Shown here: one piece after another, positions 15,859-24,307 of the stretch
How positions within the stretch are numbered: position 1 is the stretch's first letter
Layout: every line of letters starts with the position of its first letter
From: an uncultured Robinsoniella sp.
Lineage (GTDB): Bacteria; Bacillota; Clostridia; Lachnospirales; Lachnospiraceae
Assembly (NCBI GenBank): GCA_900539655.1
Contig: UQCR01000047.1
Span: 1-47,607 of the forward strand
Direction: 5' to 3'
DNA: 47,607 nt
Translations under genes and position numbers: made by a program
The notes under the pieces: generated by a model
The model's database searches: none
What the model was told of the DNA's origin: nothing
What the model saw: the letters and a program-made list of their open reading frames with translations, nothing else

Positions 15859-17781
15859 TTGCAGATATCCCCCAGACAGAAAGACAGCTATCCTTTATTT
15901 CTTGCCGTTATCTTGATAGCCGGCATCCTTTTATTTTCAATCAATGCCATTTACAATAATAAATATGCATTAAAAACACCACAGGGAGAAAACGGTGTAC
16001 TGGATCTCAGGAATACGGATAAAGATTTTGTATATCTTATCAGCGGCTGGGAATTTTACCAGTACCAGCTTCTTTCACCTGATGAATTTCATTCCCGGAC
16101 ACCCATTTGCAGTGATTATGTATCAATCGGACAGCATGGAGGCTTTGAACTGGGCGATAAAGAAAAAAGCCCCCATGGCAGTGCAACATACCGTATTACC
16201 ATCCTTACTGATACCGCTTCACCCAGGATGCTGGAGCTTCCGGAGATTTATTCTTCATGCCGTATCTGGATAAATGGATCGCTAGTTTCATCATTTGGAA
16301 CAGTGGAGCCTGATAATTTTCAGAGAGGTATTGCCAACACCCTGATTACGATACCGGCATCCGATAAAATTGAAATCGTGATACAGGCAACCGATTTGGA
16401 CAGTCTGTACAGCGGCCTTACTTATCCTCCGGCCATTGGTAACCCCTCCATCGTTACAAAGCTTTTTATTCTAAGGCTTCTCATATATACCATGGCATTT
16501 ACGGTTACACTCCTCATTGGATGCTTTTATCTGCTCACACAGCTGAAAAGCAAGCAAGTAAAAAATGCTGTCCTGTTCTTTTTACTCTGCATTTTTTATG
16601 CGGGATACATCAGCTATCCATTAATTCATACCTTAGGATTAGACAGTACTTTCTGGTACCGATTAGAATCTTTTAGTTTGTATGCCATGTTATTTATACT
16701 GATTTTACAGCAGGGTAATATTTGCCGGATACCTGGAAAATACCGCTATCCAATGTCTGCTGTCAGTCTGCTTATATGTGTGATTGTCCTCATAATGCCC
16801 CTTTACTGGAAGGACAGCATTAATGCCATGCTTCTCTACAGTAAATTATTAATGTACTACAAATGGATTGCGGCTGGTTATCTCGTACTCAGCACCATGA
16901 CTGCCATTTTAGATAAAACCAGATATTCCAGGCGTCTTTTAGCCTGCTTTGGACTTATGGGATCGGCTCTGGCGATCGACCGCATCTTCCCTCTTTATGA
17001 ACCGATTGTTGCGGGTTGGCCTTTAGAAATAGCCGGATTTATCGTAGTACTTTTACTATTCAGCATTCTGTTTTCAGAAACCATATCTGTATACCGCAAT
17101 ATGTTGATTCTAAAAGAACAGGAACGATATGATAAGCGCCAGTTAGAGGTGCAGCAGGAACAATACCAGCGTCTGATTTCATCCATCGAGAGTGCTGCCA
17201 AAAACCGTCATGACCTTAGACACCACATACTTACGATCCGCTCCCTGGCTGAAAGCCATGAACAGGAAAGCCTTTTACGGTATCTGGATCAATTCGAAAA
17301 TCATTTTAAATCTGCTTCAAATATAATATTATGTCAGAATCATGCCGTTAATTCTATTCTGGTTCATTATCTGATACTTGCTAAACAGGATGAAATTCCC
17401 ACAAAAACAGCGATCAATCTGCCGGATGATTTGGGCGGGATATCTGAAATCAATTTGTGTATCATATTAGGAAACAGCCTGGAAAATGCATTGGAGGCAT
17501 CAAAACACATGGCAAAAGGTGAAGCCCGCATTCAGATATGTATTCAGCCTATAGGCTTTATGCTTTCTATCACTATTGATAACAAATGCGACACGCTCGC
17601 CCTGGCTGACTCAAAAGGTGGATTCTTATCCGATAAAAGAGACCGGAAAGAATCCGGTCTGGGCATATTAAGTATTCGAGCTGCTGTTGAGCAATACAAC
17701 GGCATAATAAAATTTGAGACTTTGCAAAATGAATTCCGGACATCGATACTGTTACCAATGGATCATGAACATTCCCGATAA
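15859..17781 (+). CDS. Sensor histidine kinase with 7TMR-DISM-like input and GHKL catalytic domain
   Basis: A 640-residue membrane kinase. After an N-terminal membrane helix comes an extracellular jelly-roll-like domain (about 45-195, with WEFYQYQLL and CRIWINGSLV), then about seven membrane helices (about 205-415), a coiled linker, and a GHKL catalytic part: H-box NRHDLRHH (about 452-459), N-box NSLENALEA and G-box SGLGILSIR. This is the AgrC/HPK10-like arrangement that partners LytTR regulators. The start is TTG at 15859, chosen because GGAAAGGAG lies 9 bases upstream; a nearby ATG at 15839 is out of frame. It likely phosphorylates the regulator at 13105-13827. Confidence 0.85.
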   Translation: MQISPRQKDSYPLFLAVILIAGILLFSINAIYNNKYALKTPQGENGVLDLRNTDKDFVYLISGWEFYQYQLLSPDEFHSRTPICSDYVSIGQHGGFELGDKEKSPHGSATYRITILTDTASPRMLELPEIYSSCRIWINGSLVSSFGTVEPDNFQRGIANTLITIPASDKIEIVIQATDLDSLYSGLTYPPAIGNPSIVTKLFILRLLIYTMAFTVTLLIGCFYLLTQLKSKQVKNAVLFFLLCIFYAGYISYPLIHTLGLDSTFWYRLESFSLYAMLFILILQQGNICRIPGKYRYPMSAVSLLICVIVLIMPLYWKDSINAMLLYSKLLMYYKWIAAGYLVLSTMTAILDKTRYSRRLLACFGLMGSALAIDRIFPLYEPIVAGWPLEIAGFIVVLLLFSILFSETISVYRNMLILKEQERYDKRQLEVQQEQYQRLISSIESAAKNRHDLRHHILTIRSLAESHEQESLLRYLDQFENHFKSASNIILCQNHAVNSILVHYLILAKQDEIPTKTAINLPDDLGGISEINLCIILGNSLENALEASKHMAKGEARIQICIQPIGFMLSITIDNKCDTLALADSKGGFLSDKRDRKESGLGILSIRAAVEQYNGIIKFETLQNEFRTSILLPMDHEHSR

Positions 17782-17792
17782 AAAGGACTATA

Positions 17793-17827
17793 AAAAACGC
17801 CCCTAAAAAGGGGCTCTGTTCTTTTTC
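17793..17827. terminator. Bidirectional terminator between the kinase and STAS genes
   Basis: GCCCC (17799-17803) pairs with GGGGC (17810-17814). A TTTTTT run follows on the minus strand (17793-17798) and a T-rich tract follows on the plus strand. It ends both the plus-strand kinase unit and the minus-strand STAS gene. Confidence 0.8.
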
Positions 17828-17828
17828 A

Positions 17829-18125
17829 TTACACGATTGTGAGGATATCGCTGAATCCTGTCATATCAAAAACATCCTGTACCTCTTCACATACATGATG
17901 CAGTTCCATAGATCCCTGGCGGTTCATTTGCTTCTGTGCTCCTAACAAGACACGTAATCCGGCTGAAGAAATATAGTCCAGCTTCTCCATATCCAGAACC
18001 AGTTCTGCAACATTCTTAAGCGAATCCTCCAGCTCTTTTTCCAGCTGTGGCGCTGTCATTGTGTCCAGACGCCCTTCTAATTCCAATAATAACTTACATC
18101 CTTCATTTACCTTTATAATGTTCAT
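17829..18125 (-). CDS. STAS-domain anti-sigma factor antagonist (RsbV/SpoIIAA-like)
   Basis: A 98-residue single STAS domain. The phosphorylatable serine lies in DYISSAGLRVL (Ser53/Ser54), the standard position in RsbV and SpoIIAA. Such proteins, when dephosphorylated, bind an RsbW-type kinase and free its partner. Start ATG 18125 has GAGG 6 bases upstream. No kinase or phosphatase is next to it, but the matching RsbW-like kinase and PP2C phosphatase are at 26483-29060, and its promoter (18309-18370) is a close copy of the one in front of that operon. It therefore probably completes that partner-switching system from the other side of the peptide cluster. Confidence 0.88.
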   Translation of the reverse strand: MNIIKVNEGCKLLLELEGRLDTMTAPQLEKELEDSLKNVAELVLDMEKLDYISSAGLRVLLGAQKQMNRQGSMELHHVCEEVQDVFDMTGFSDILTIV

Positions 18126-18154
18126 TTTCATCCTCATTATGTATCGCAACTGCA

Positions 18155-18210
18155 TGCAATACTGCCACGCTCTGACCGGTTGAAAGAATCACTGGTGGCA
18201 TCCTTTCCTC
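18155..18210. repeat. Short structured element, copy 2 (pair with 7491-7545)
   Basis: In the STAS gene leader. It shares blocks TGCAATACTGCCAC and TTGAAAGAATCAC with copy 1. The inner pairing here is ACCGGT/ACTGGT where copy 1 has ATTG/CAAT, suggesting structure is kept while sequence changes. Confidence 0.55.
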
Positions 18211-18308
18211 ATTTTATTTTCTTCCAGCCCTATTATACAAATGCAATGGCAGAAAAGGAGAAACTTCCCGCCCTGTCACTGCACCTGTGTAATTCCATGT
18301 TACTTTCA

Positions 18309-18370
18309 ATTATAAATAAAATTCCGGCTGTCCGGCTTACCATTTACCACGAAACTCTGCCACTTACCAC
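18309..18370 (-). promoter_or_regulatory. STAS gene promoter with TTACCAY direct-repeat operator
   Basis: Repeats TTACCAT (18337-18343), TTACCAC (18344-18350) and TTACCAC (18364-18370) are seen on the plus strand. On the minus strand a perfect -10 TATAAT lies at 18309-18314, 29 bp from the repeat at 18344, with no good -35. The layout is base-for-base the same as at 32033-32094. The 20-bp repeat period and missing -35 fit a LytTR-type activator site. Confidence 0.75.
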
Positions 18371-18392
18371 ATCTTTTATAAAATAAGCCGAT

Positions 18393-20582
18393 CTATTCCT
18401 CCGCTTTGATCTGCTGTCTCTTTACCAATTCTGAGAAAAATCCGCCCTTTGCATTTAATTCCTCATAGGTTCCATCCTCAATGATCCGGCCTTTATCCAA
18501 TACAATGATCCGGTCACAGGCCTTAATGGTAGAAAGCCTGTGCGCTATGACGATTCTGGTGCTTTTTAATTCTGCCAGCGCATCCGATACCTGTCTCTGG
18601 GTAATATTGTCAAGGGCAGACGTTGCCTCGTCCAGCATCAGAATTTTTGGTTTCGGTGCAATGGCCCTGGCAATCATTAACCGCTGGCGCTGTCCCCCCG
18701 AAATCCCTCCGGCTCCTTCTCCAATCATTGTGAACATCCCCATTGGCATTTCACGGATATCCTGTGCTATTCCTGCCTTTTCCGCAGCGTCCCATGCATC
18801 CTGCAAAGCCAGCCACGGGGCTGAAATAGTAATATTGGAAAAAATGTCTCCGCTAAAAAGTTTTCCATTCTGCATGACCACGCCGATCTGCCGCCTGAGG
18901 GATTTCAAATCCACCTTCTGGATATCCCTGCCATCATAATAAACAGCTCCGGTATCCGGTTTCTCAAATCCCAGCATCAGGCGCATCAGGGTAGATTTCC
19001 CGCAGCCAGTGGTCCCTACAATTGCCACATACTGGCCCCGGTTTATTTTCAGACTCAGATCATCAATAATTAACGGTGTGTCTTCCTGGTAGCGAAAAGA
19101 AACCTGGTTTAATTCAATAGTTCCTGAGACCGATTTTACGATCTCTTTGTTTTCGCTGATTTCCGGCGGGGTTTTGAGAATTGGCTGTGCCAGTTCCAGG
19201 ATGGGCTTAATCATGGCTACCGTTGATACCGTGGCTACCAGCGATAGAATCGCTGTACTAACCATACCGTAAGCTACATTAAAAGCAACATAATTTGCTA
19301 CCGAAATTGCACTTTTCACGGAAACCCAATAGATCAACAACGTCCCGAACAATGCCACAGCCGGTGAAACTGCTTTTTGAATCTTAACCATCAGAGGTGG
19401 ATTATAATCTGCATCCGCCTCATCATGATACACACCTGCCCATTTTACAAATGCCCTCTTTTCACTTCCGGACATTTTGATTTTTTGAATACCGGAATAA
19501 AGAGCGAAAATCACCCCTTCAACTTTGGAGGATGCACGAATCTTTTTTCGCAATACCCGAATCTGTCCCCATGCCCCCAAAAATGCAATGATTAGCTGCA
19601 TTAAGATAACCAGAAATGCAGTTGCTGCCAATTGCGGAGAAATCTGGATAATTTGCAGAATATAGCTCAGGGAGAAGACCGCCATCAATCCCATACCCAG
19701 CACACCATTTGCAAGAATGCTGCATATATTCTCCAGGGCGCGTACCCGGTTAGCCAAATCTCCGGAATTATAATTCTTAAAAAACTGAACAGGCATATTA
19801 ATTACCCGTCCCATTACGGCGCTTTCCAGAATTACACTCATCTTTGTCTCTATTTTTGTCTGAACCAGTGTTTTTGTTATATTCATTAAAAAGGTCGATA
19901 TTGCGGCACCAAAAAGCAAAAATGAGACAGACAATACCATAGACATCTGTCCGGCTGGAATAATATGGCTGAAAATAAGCGTGTTGGCTGCCGGTGTAAT
20001 TAAGCCCAGCAGCGTTACCGCAAGTGCTGCAAAACCAAGAAGTAATTTATCATCCATGCCAATATTGCCCAGTAAAAAGATGATCAGATCCTTTCCTGTG
20101 AGTTCTTTCTGGGGAAGTGGTTTGTAAAAACAAATAGCATCTTCTTTGAGCATCTCATTAATATGAGCATCCACCTTAATCTCATTCCCGCTCTCATAAT
20201 CAAAATAACGGTAGCCGCTAAAAGCTTTTGGTATCAAGGCAACCGGCTTTCCTTCCTTTGTCTCTCCAAGGATTGGTCCCATGCTGTCTTTCCACCATTT
20301 CCCCCTTAGGCGCATATGCCGCCACATTACACCGGATGGTTCAAAGAGAAATTGAATCTGTTCATGTATATCAACCACATTTTCAGGGATTTCCGTTTTT
20401 TCTATTCGAAAGTATTTACAGATTTTTGAGAGCGCATCTTTTGCCTGCCCATTTTCTTTAAGCTGACCATAGTCAATCTTTTCTTTCTTCCCAACGACTC
20501 CGGCAAGCTTTGCATAGGATTTCTGCATCTCGCCTGCATCATATCGCAGCCGCTCTTTTACCTGACTGTCAAACCAACCCAT
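18393..20582 (-). CDS. NHLM-type bacteriocin export ABC transporter, permease/ATPase subunit
   Basis: A 729-residue ABC exporter half. An N-terminal soluble region (about 1-165) precedes six membrane helices (about 175-455) and an ATPase domain with Walker A GTTGCGKST, signature ISGGQRQR, Walker B ILMLDEATSALD and the H-loop IVIAHRLST. This architecture, without a peptidase domain but with a long N-terminal soluble part, matches the NHLM/NHLP export family, where it pairs with a peptidase-containing half. Start ATG has GGAGGG upstream. It lies 11 bp after the peptidase-ATPase gene, as usual for the family. It likely exports the processed peptides encoded at 23721-24307. Confidence 0.88.
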   Translation of the reverse strand: MGWFDSQVKERLRYDAGEMQKSYAKLAGVVGKKEKIDYGQLKENGQAKDALSKICKYFRIEKTEIPENVVDIHEQIQFLFEPSGVMWRHMRLRGKWWKDSMGPILGETKEGKPVALIPKAFSGYRYFDYESGNEIKVDAHINEMLKEDAICFYKPLPQKELTGKDLIIFLLGNIGMDDKLLLGFAALAVTLLGLITPAANTLIFSHIIPAGQMSMVLSVSFLLFGAAISTFLMNITKTLVQTKIETKMSVILESAVMGRVINMPVQFFKNYNSGDLANRVRALENICSILANGVLGMGLMAVFSLSYILQIIQISPQLAATAFLVILMQLIIAFLGAWGQIRVLRKKIRASSKVEGVIFALYSGIQKIKMSGSEKRAFVKWAGVYHDEADADYNPPLMVKIQKAVSPAVALFGTLLIYWVSVKSAISVANYVAFNVAYGMVSTAILSLVATVSTVAMIKPILELAQPILKTPPEISENKEIVKSVSGTIELNQVSFRYQEDTPLIIDDLSLKINRGQYVAIVGTTGCGKSTLMRLMLGFEKPDTGAVYYDGRDIQKVDLKSLRRQIGVVMQNGKLFSGDIFSNITISAPWLALQDAWDAAEKAGIAQDIREMPMGMFTMIGEGAGGISGGQRQRLMIARAIAPKPKILMLDEATSALDNITQRQVSDALAELKSTRIVIAHRLSTIKACDRIIVLDKGRIIEDGTYEELNAKGGFFSELVKRQQIKAEE

Positions 20583-20593
20583 AACCTGCCCTC

Positions 20594-22753
20594 CTATTCT
20601 GTAGTAATTAACCGTGTATAGTAACCGTTCAAATGATACAATTCTTCATGCGTACCCCGTTCCTTAACCCTGCCATGATCAAGAACAATAATTTCATCAC
20701 AGTCACGAATTGTAGATAATCGGTGTGCAACAATGATACAGGTAATTCCTCTCTTTTGAATTGCTTTGACAACTTCGTATTCCGTTTTAGCATCCAGTGC
20801 CGATGTTGCTTCATCTAATATGGCAATTGTCGGATCCTGTGCAAGAACACGAGCGATCTCAAACCGTTGGCGCTGACCCCCGCTGAAATTCTTTCCTCCT
20901 TCGGAGACGGAATGCCCATATCCGCCTTTTCTTGTCATAATATCAGTATGAATCTGCGCATCTCTCGCTGCAATAATCATTTCAAAATCTTCAATGGATT
21001 TATCCCACATTTTAATATTATCTCCAATACTATCTTCAAACATGGTTATATCCTGGTCCACTACGGATAAAGAAGAATTAAAAATTTCTTTGGGAATATC
21101 CTTCATTGTTTTTCCCTGGAACAAAATCTCACCTGACCATGGTTCATATAATCCGCAGGCGAGTTTGGCTATGGTTGATTTACCACAACCTGACGAGCCA
21201 ACCAGCGCTACTTTCGACCCACTTTTTACCGATAGGTTAAAGTCTTTTAAAAGGGGCTCTTCTAATCTGGAATATCCAAACGTAACATTTCTAAATTCCA
21301 CGCTTCCATCCAGTTTTTCAAACACATCATCCGTATTTTTAATGGAAGAAAATACGACATCCTCTTTATATTTCATAACATCATCCACGCGTTCCATAGA
21401 AGTGCGCATCTCCTGCAATTTTTGCCCCGTTTCCAGCAAATCATTTACTGGCATTAGAAACTGTGTCATATAAGATTGGAATGCCAACAGCATACCTGCC
21501 GTAAAATTGCCTTTTATGATCATCCAAACGCCCAATGCCAGGATTATAACTCCTGAAAGCTGCTGTACTAACGCTGGAATTCCTCCTAAAAACTGGTTTG
21601 TCAAAGCAAATTCAACCTTTGCCTTATTTACAGATGCCTGAAATCCGGACCAGCGTTCAAAAAATCCACTTTCCGCTCCTGCAGCCTTAATTGTCTCTAT
21701 CATTTCGATTCCGGATACCGTAGAAGCGTTTAGCTTACCTTGGTCACGCATCTGCGTTCTGGTAATATGGATTCTCTTTTGGGAAATAATATTTGCCAGC
21801 ACCAGATTCACTGCAATTGCTGCAAAACCAACCAGTGAAAGTACCACACTATAGCGCAGCATAATAATCAGATAGAAGATCAAAAGAACCATATTTATCA
21901 ACATCGGAGCGATTCGTCCAACCAGTGTTTCTGCAATATCATCATTTAAAAGCTGTCTGCTGGCAATGTCGCCTGCCATCCTCTGGGAAAAAAACGTCAT
22001 CGGAAGATGCAGCGTATGCCAGATAAAAGTTGAATTTGATACAATTGCCATCTTCCCTTTGATCTTATATATGTAGATTTCATTTATCATGCCTACAACT
22101 AACAGGAATACGATGATAACAGCCAAAAATGCAAGAAAACCAGACAGCCATTGTGTATTCTGACCGGTCAGAATGTTATCGGTAAATATTCTTGAAAAAA
22201 CCGGGGTTAATAAGCTTACAAATGCCGTCAGAACCGTAGTCATCATTACAAAAACTATTGATAATTTACTTCCCTGCATCCTTTTTCTGGCGAATTCCAA
22301 TACACTTTCTTTTTTGCCATCAGCTACAAACTGCTCACCTGGTTCTAACTCCAGGCATACTCCGGTAAATGCCTTATCAAATTCTTCGGGAGATATTTCT
22401 ACAACTCCCCGTGCCGGATCATTGATAATTGCTTTTCCTCTCTTAAATCCGTCCAGTACTACAAAGTGATTAAAATTCCAATGGATAATAGCCGGATAAG
22501 TCACCTTGGAACGCACCGATTCCACACTGTAGCGATGGGCTTTTACCTGCAGCCCATATGCACCTGCTGCCTTTGCCATATTGGATGCTTTACTACCGTC
22601 TCTGGATACCCCGCAATCTACCCTTACCTGTTCCAGGGGCACCCATTTCTTATAGTACGCCATAATCATTGTCAGACACGCTGCTCCGCATTCCAAAGCT
22701 TCCATCTGCATGATTACAGGCACTTTGACACATTTCTTTTGTTTATCTGCCAC
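20594..22753 (-). CDS. NHLP-type bacteriocin export ABC transporter with C39 leader peptidase
   Basis: A 719-residue fusion: C39 cysteine peptidase (about 10-140), six membrane helices (about 160-450) and an ATPase domain (Walker A GSSGCGKST, signature FSGGQRQR, Walker B IAILDEATSALD). The peptidase triad is complete: Cys22 in LECGAACL, His96 in HWNFNHF and Asp112 in NDPARG. Such proteins cut Gly-Gly leaders while exporting the core peptide. The start codon is GTG at 22753, 6 bases after GGAGG. Both precursor genes nearby carry a leader ending in VAGG, the expected cleavage site. It would act with the second ABC half and the HlyD-like protein. Confidence 0.92.
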   Translation of the reverse strand: MADKQKKCVKVPVIMQMEALECGAACLTMIMAYYKKWVPLEQVRVDCGVSRDGSKASNMAKAAGAYGLQVKAHRYSVESVRSKVTYPAIIHWNFNHFVVLDGFKRGKAIINDPARGVVEISPEEFDKAFTGVCLELEPGEQFVADGKKESVLEFARKRMQGSKLSIVFVMMTTVLTAFVSLLTPVFSRIFTDNILTGQNTQWLSGFLAFLAVIIVFLLVVGMINEIYIYKIKGKMAIVSNSTFIWHTLHLPMTFFSQRMAGDIASRQLLNDDIAETLVGRIAPMLINMVLLIFYLIIMLRYSVVLSLVGFAAIAVNLVLANIISQKRIHITRTQMRDQGKLNASTVSGIEMIETIKAAGAESGFFERWSGFQASVNKAKVEFALTNQFLGGIPALVQQLSGVIILALGVWMIIKGNFTAGMLLAFQSYMTQFLMPVNDLLETGQKLQEMRTSMERVDDVMKYKEDVVFSSIKNTDDVFEKLDGSVEFRNVTFGYSRLEEPLLKDFNLSVKSGSKVALVGSSGCGKSTIAKLACGLYEPWSGEILFQGKTMKDIPKEIFNSSLSVVDQDITMFEDSIGDNIKMWDKSIEDFEMIIAARDAQIHTDIMTRKGGYGHSVSEGGKNFSGGQRQRFEIARVLAQDPTIAILDEATSALDAKTEYEVVKAIQKRGITCIIVAHRLSTIRDCDEIIVLDHGRVKERGTHEELYHLNGYYTRLITTE

Positions 22754-22763
22754 GGCGCACCTC

Positions 22764-23273
22764 CTAATTCAGTAAAAATACAATAGGCTTAACTTCCGCT
22801 GTTACCAGTGTCACATTAGCCAGAACATCCTGCCTTACTTCTTTGGGAAGTTCCACATCTACCTGATAAGCATAGTTTCCAACAGCCACATTCTCAACAA
22901 CCCAGTCACTTTTTAAGGACTGCGCTATTTCTTCCAATGAATAAGGATTATTGCTTACTGACTTTACAATCCCTTCCACACTGGCACCGTCCGGAAGTAC
23001 GACATTTGCCTTACATCCCGTCAGATCTTCATTTAATTTTGATGCATCTACATAACACTGAACCAAATTTTTGGAAACCGTAATGCCCTTAGCCGCCAAT
23101 GTCTGGGGTAAAGATCCTACCAGACTCCATACAACAAGGGCTGCTGCCAGGATAATAAGGGCAGCCAATACAATCCAGATGCTGGGATTCGATACCCGGA
23201 TATACTCATCCAGCTGTTCCGGAGACTCTACTGTATCAAGGCTTCTTTGTCTGAAAATACTTTTTTTACTCAT
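22764..23273 (-). CDS. NHLM-system secretion protein, short HlyD-like membrane-fusion protein
   Basis: A 169-residue protein with one membrane helix (about 30-55) and a short extracytoplasmic beta-rich region. It lacks the long coiled-coil of full HlyD proteins, which fits the reduced adaptor found in NHLM/NHLP export clusters. The start overlaps the end of the small gene at 23266-23493 and its AGGAG site lies inside that gene. It is followed 10 bp later by the peptidase-ABC gene, so the export genes are tightly coupled. Confidence 0.75.
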   Translation of the reverse strand: MSKKSIFRQRSLDTVESPEQLDEYIRVSNPSIWIVLAALIILAAALVVWSLVGSLPQTLAAKGITVSKNLVQCYVDASKLNEDLTGCKANVVLPDGASVEGIVKSVSNNPYSLEEIAQSLKSDWVVENVAVGNYAYQVDVELPKEVRQDVLANVTLVTAEVKPIVFLLN

Positions 23274-23493
23274 AACTTTTCTCCTTCCTACTACAATGCT
23301 TTTTTAAAATTTCCTGATTTCTCACTCCTGCTGCCACCATATCAAGCTCCTCAAAATCCAGTTCTTCCTGCTGCATACTTTCTTGCAATCTTTCTTGCAA
23401 TTCATCCCAAAGACTGCTCTTAAATTCCTTTGAATGACTCGCGGGATTCTGAGCATTCAATAATCCTATTAATAATTTTTCTAAATCTTCCAT
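23266..23493 (-). CDS. Small acidic leader-like protein in the export operon
   Basis: A 75-residue protein of no family I can name. It is rich in Glu and Gln, and its middle reads EELDFEELDMVAAG, which resembles the end of an exported-peptide leader with AAG in place of the usual GG. The 19 residues that follow contain one Cys and many charges. It may be a third precursor, a chaperone-like leader mimic or an immunity/adaptor protein. Start ATG 23493 is chosen over an upstream TTG (23520) because GAAGG lies 8 bases before it. Confidence 0.55.
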   Translation of the reverse strand: MEDLEKLLIGLLNAQNPASHSKEFKSSLWDELQERLQESMQQEELDFEELDMVAAGVRNQEILKKHCSRKEKSYE

Positions 23494-23622
23494 CCTCTTT
23501 TCCTTCTCTCCCGTACTCAAAGTGGCTTAAAATCAGGCAAAAAAATAAATCTGAATCTGGTCATCTGGTCTATCTCCTGTCACTATCTATATATACGCTT
23601 AAAGCGGACTTTTCCCTACAGC

Positions 23623-23690
23623 AAAAATAAAGTTTATTGAAACCGGATGATGGATCGTTATCACATCCCCGGTTCAATAAACTTTATTTT
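23623..23690 (-). terminator. Long hairpin between the precursor genes and the export genes
   Basis: Arms of about 29 bases (23623-23652 and 23662-23690) are nearly self-complementary, with AAATAAAGTTTATTGAA-type ends giving a T-rich tail on the minus strand. In peptide operons such hairpins partially terminate, giving abundant precursor RNA and less transporter RNA. It is long enough to end transcription fully, in which case the export genes would need their own promoter. Confidence 0.75.
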
Positions 23691-23720
23691 ATGAATAACT
23701 AACTGTCATTAAATAGAAAC

Positions 23721-24041
23721 TTATACGTATGCTCCGATGATAATACATCCGCCACCGTCTGTAATCTCTCCAAATAAACTGCATCCTGCATTGGAAATGA
23801 AACATCCGCCTGCTCCACCTGCAACTGCTTTCAGATCATCTAAATTTAATTCACCTTCTTCAGCATTAAAATCAGCTTCACATAATGAAAGATCATATTT
23901 TTTTGCAGCGTCGATTAACTTTGCTTTGATCGCTGCTTCATCAATTTCTTTACCTTCTGCCTCTTTGTTTAATTTTACTAACTCCTCTTTTAATTCTGCA
24001 TTTTTCTCAACTTCTTCATAAAACTTTTTTAAATTGTTCAT
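23721..24041 (-). CDS. Gly-Gly-leader peptide precursor with three-cysteine core (Nif11-like leader)
   Basis: A 106-residue precursor. The first 75 or so residues form an acidic helical leader, beginning LKKFYEEVEKNAELKEEL, similar in style to Nif11-type leaders and ending LDDLKAVAGG, the expected C39 cut site. The remaining 30 residues are small and hydrophobic with Cys at core positions 4, 11 and 23, many Gly, and no Lys or Arg, suggesting modification of cysteines. The radical SAM/SPASM enzyme at 24494-25885 is the likely modifier (thioether bonds, as in sactipeptides or ranthipeptides), but the link type is not shown by sequence. GGAG lies upstream of the start. I know no named peptide matching this core. 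Confidence 0.8.
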   Translation of the reverse strand: MNNLKKFYEEVEKNAELKEELVKLNKEAEGKEIDEAAIKAKLIDAAKKYDLSLCEADFNAEEGELNLDDLKAVAGGAGGCFISNAGCSLFGEITDGGGCIIIGAYV

Positions 24042-24112
24042 CTTAATTCTCCTTTTCTTCTTTGATTTTTTATTTTGATTTTAAGAAAATCCATTATGTA
24101 ACAGTAAATAAA

Positions 24113-24307
24113 TTAAAACTTTCTTCCCGACTTAACCCCATCCTTATAATCACTTCTTCCGGTATTGGTGTTATCTAAAACGTCGCCTACTATTTTTTCG
24201 AGGACTTTTTCGCCAACTATTTTGCCAATATCACCTGCTGTACCACCACCAGCCACCTTGTCTAATTCTTCATCTTTTAAAATTTCATCTTTCTTTTCTT
24301 CGCACAT
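24113..24307 (-). CDS. Second Gly-Gly-leader peptide precursor
   Basis: A 64-residue precursor. A short acidic leader with KDEELDKVAGG precedes a core of about 43 residues containing repeated Gly, Val, Lys and Ile (an amphipathic helix is likely) and ending in a polar, basic tail. It has no Cys in the core, so it is probably exported unmodified or helped by another enzyme, unlike the neighbouring three-Cys precursor. Start ATG 24307 has GGAGG at good spacing; an upstream ATG at 24352 has none. A two-peptide bacteriocin is one possibility, but the two cores are not alike. Confidence 0.72.
   Translation of the reverse strand: MCEEKKDEILKDEELDKVAGGGTAGDIGKIVGEKVLEKIVGDVLDNTNTGRSDYKDGVKSGRKF

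Noticed and set aside
23721..24041. Lanthipeptide or microcin reading of the three-Cys precursor
   Set aside because: No lanthionine synthetase or cyclodehydratase gene is nearby; the only modifying enzyme present is a radical SAM/SPASM protein.
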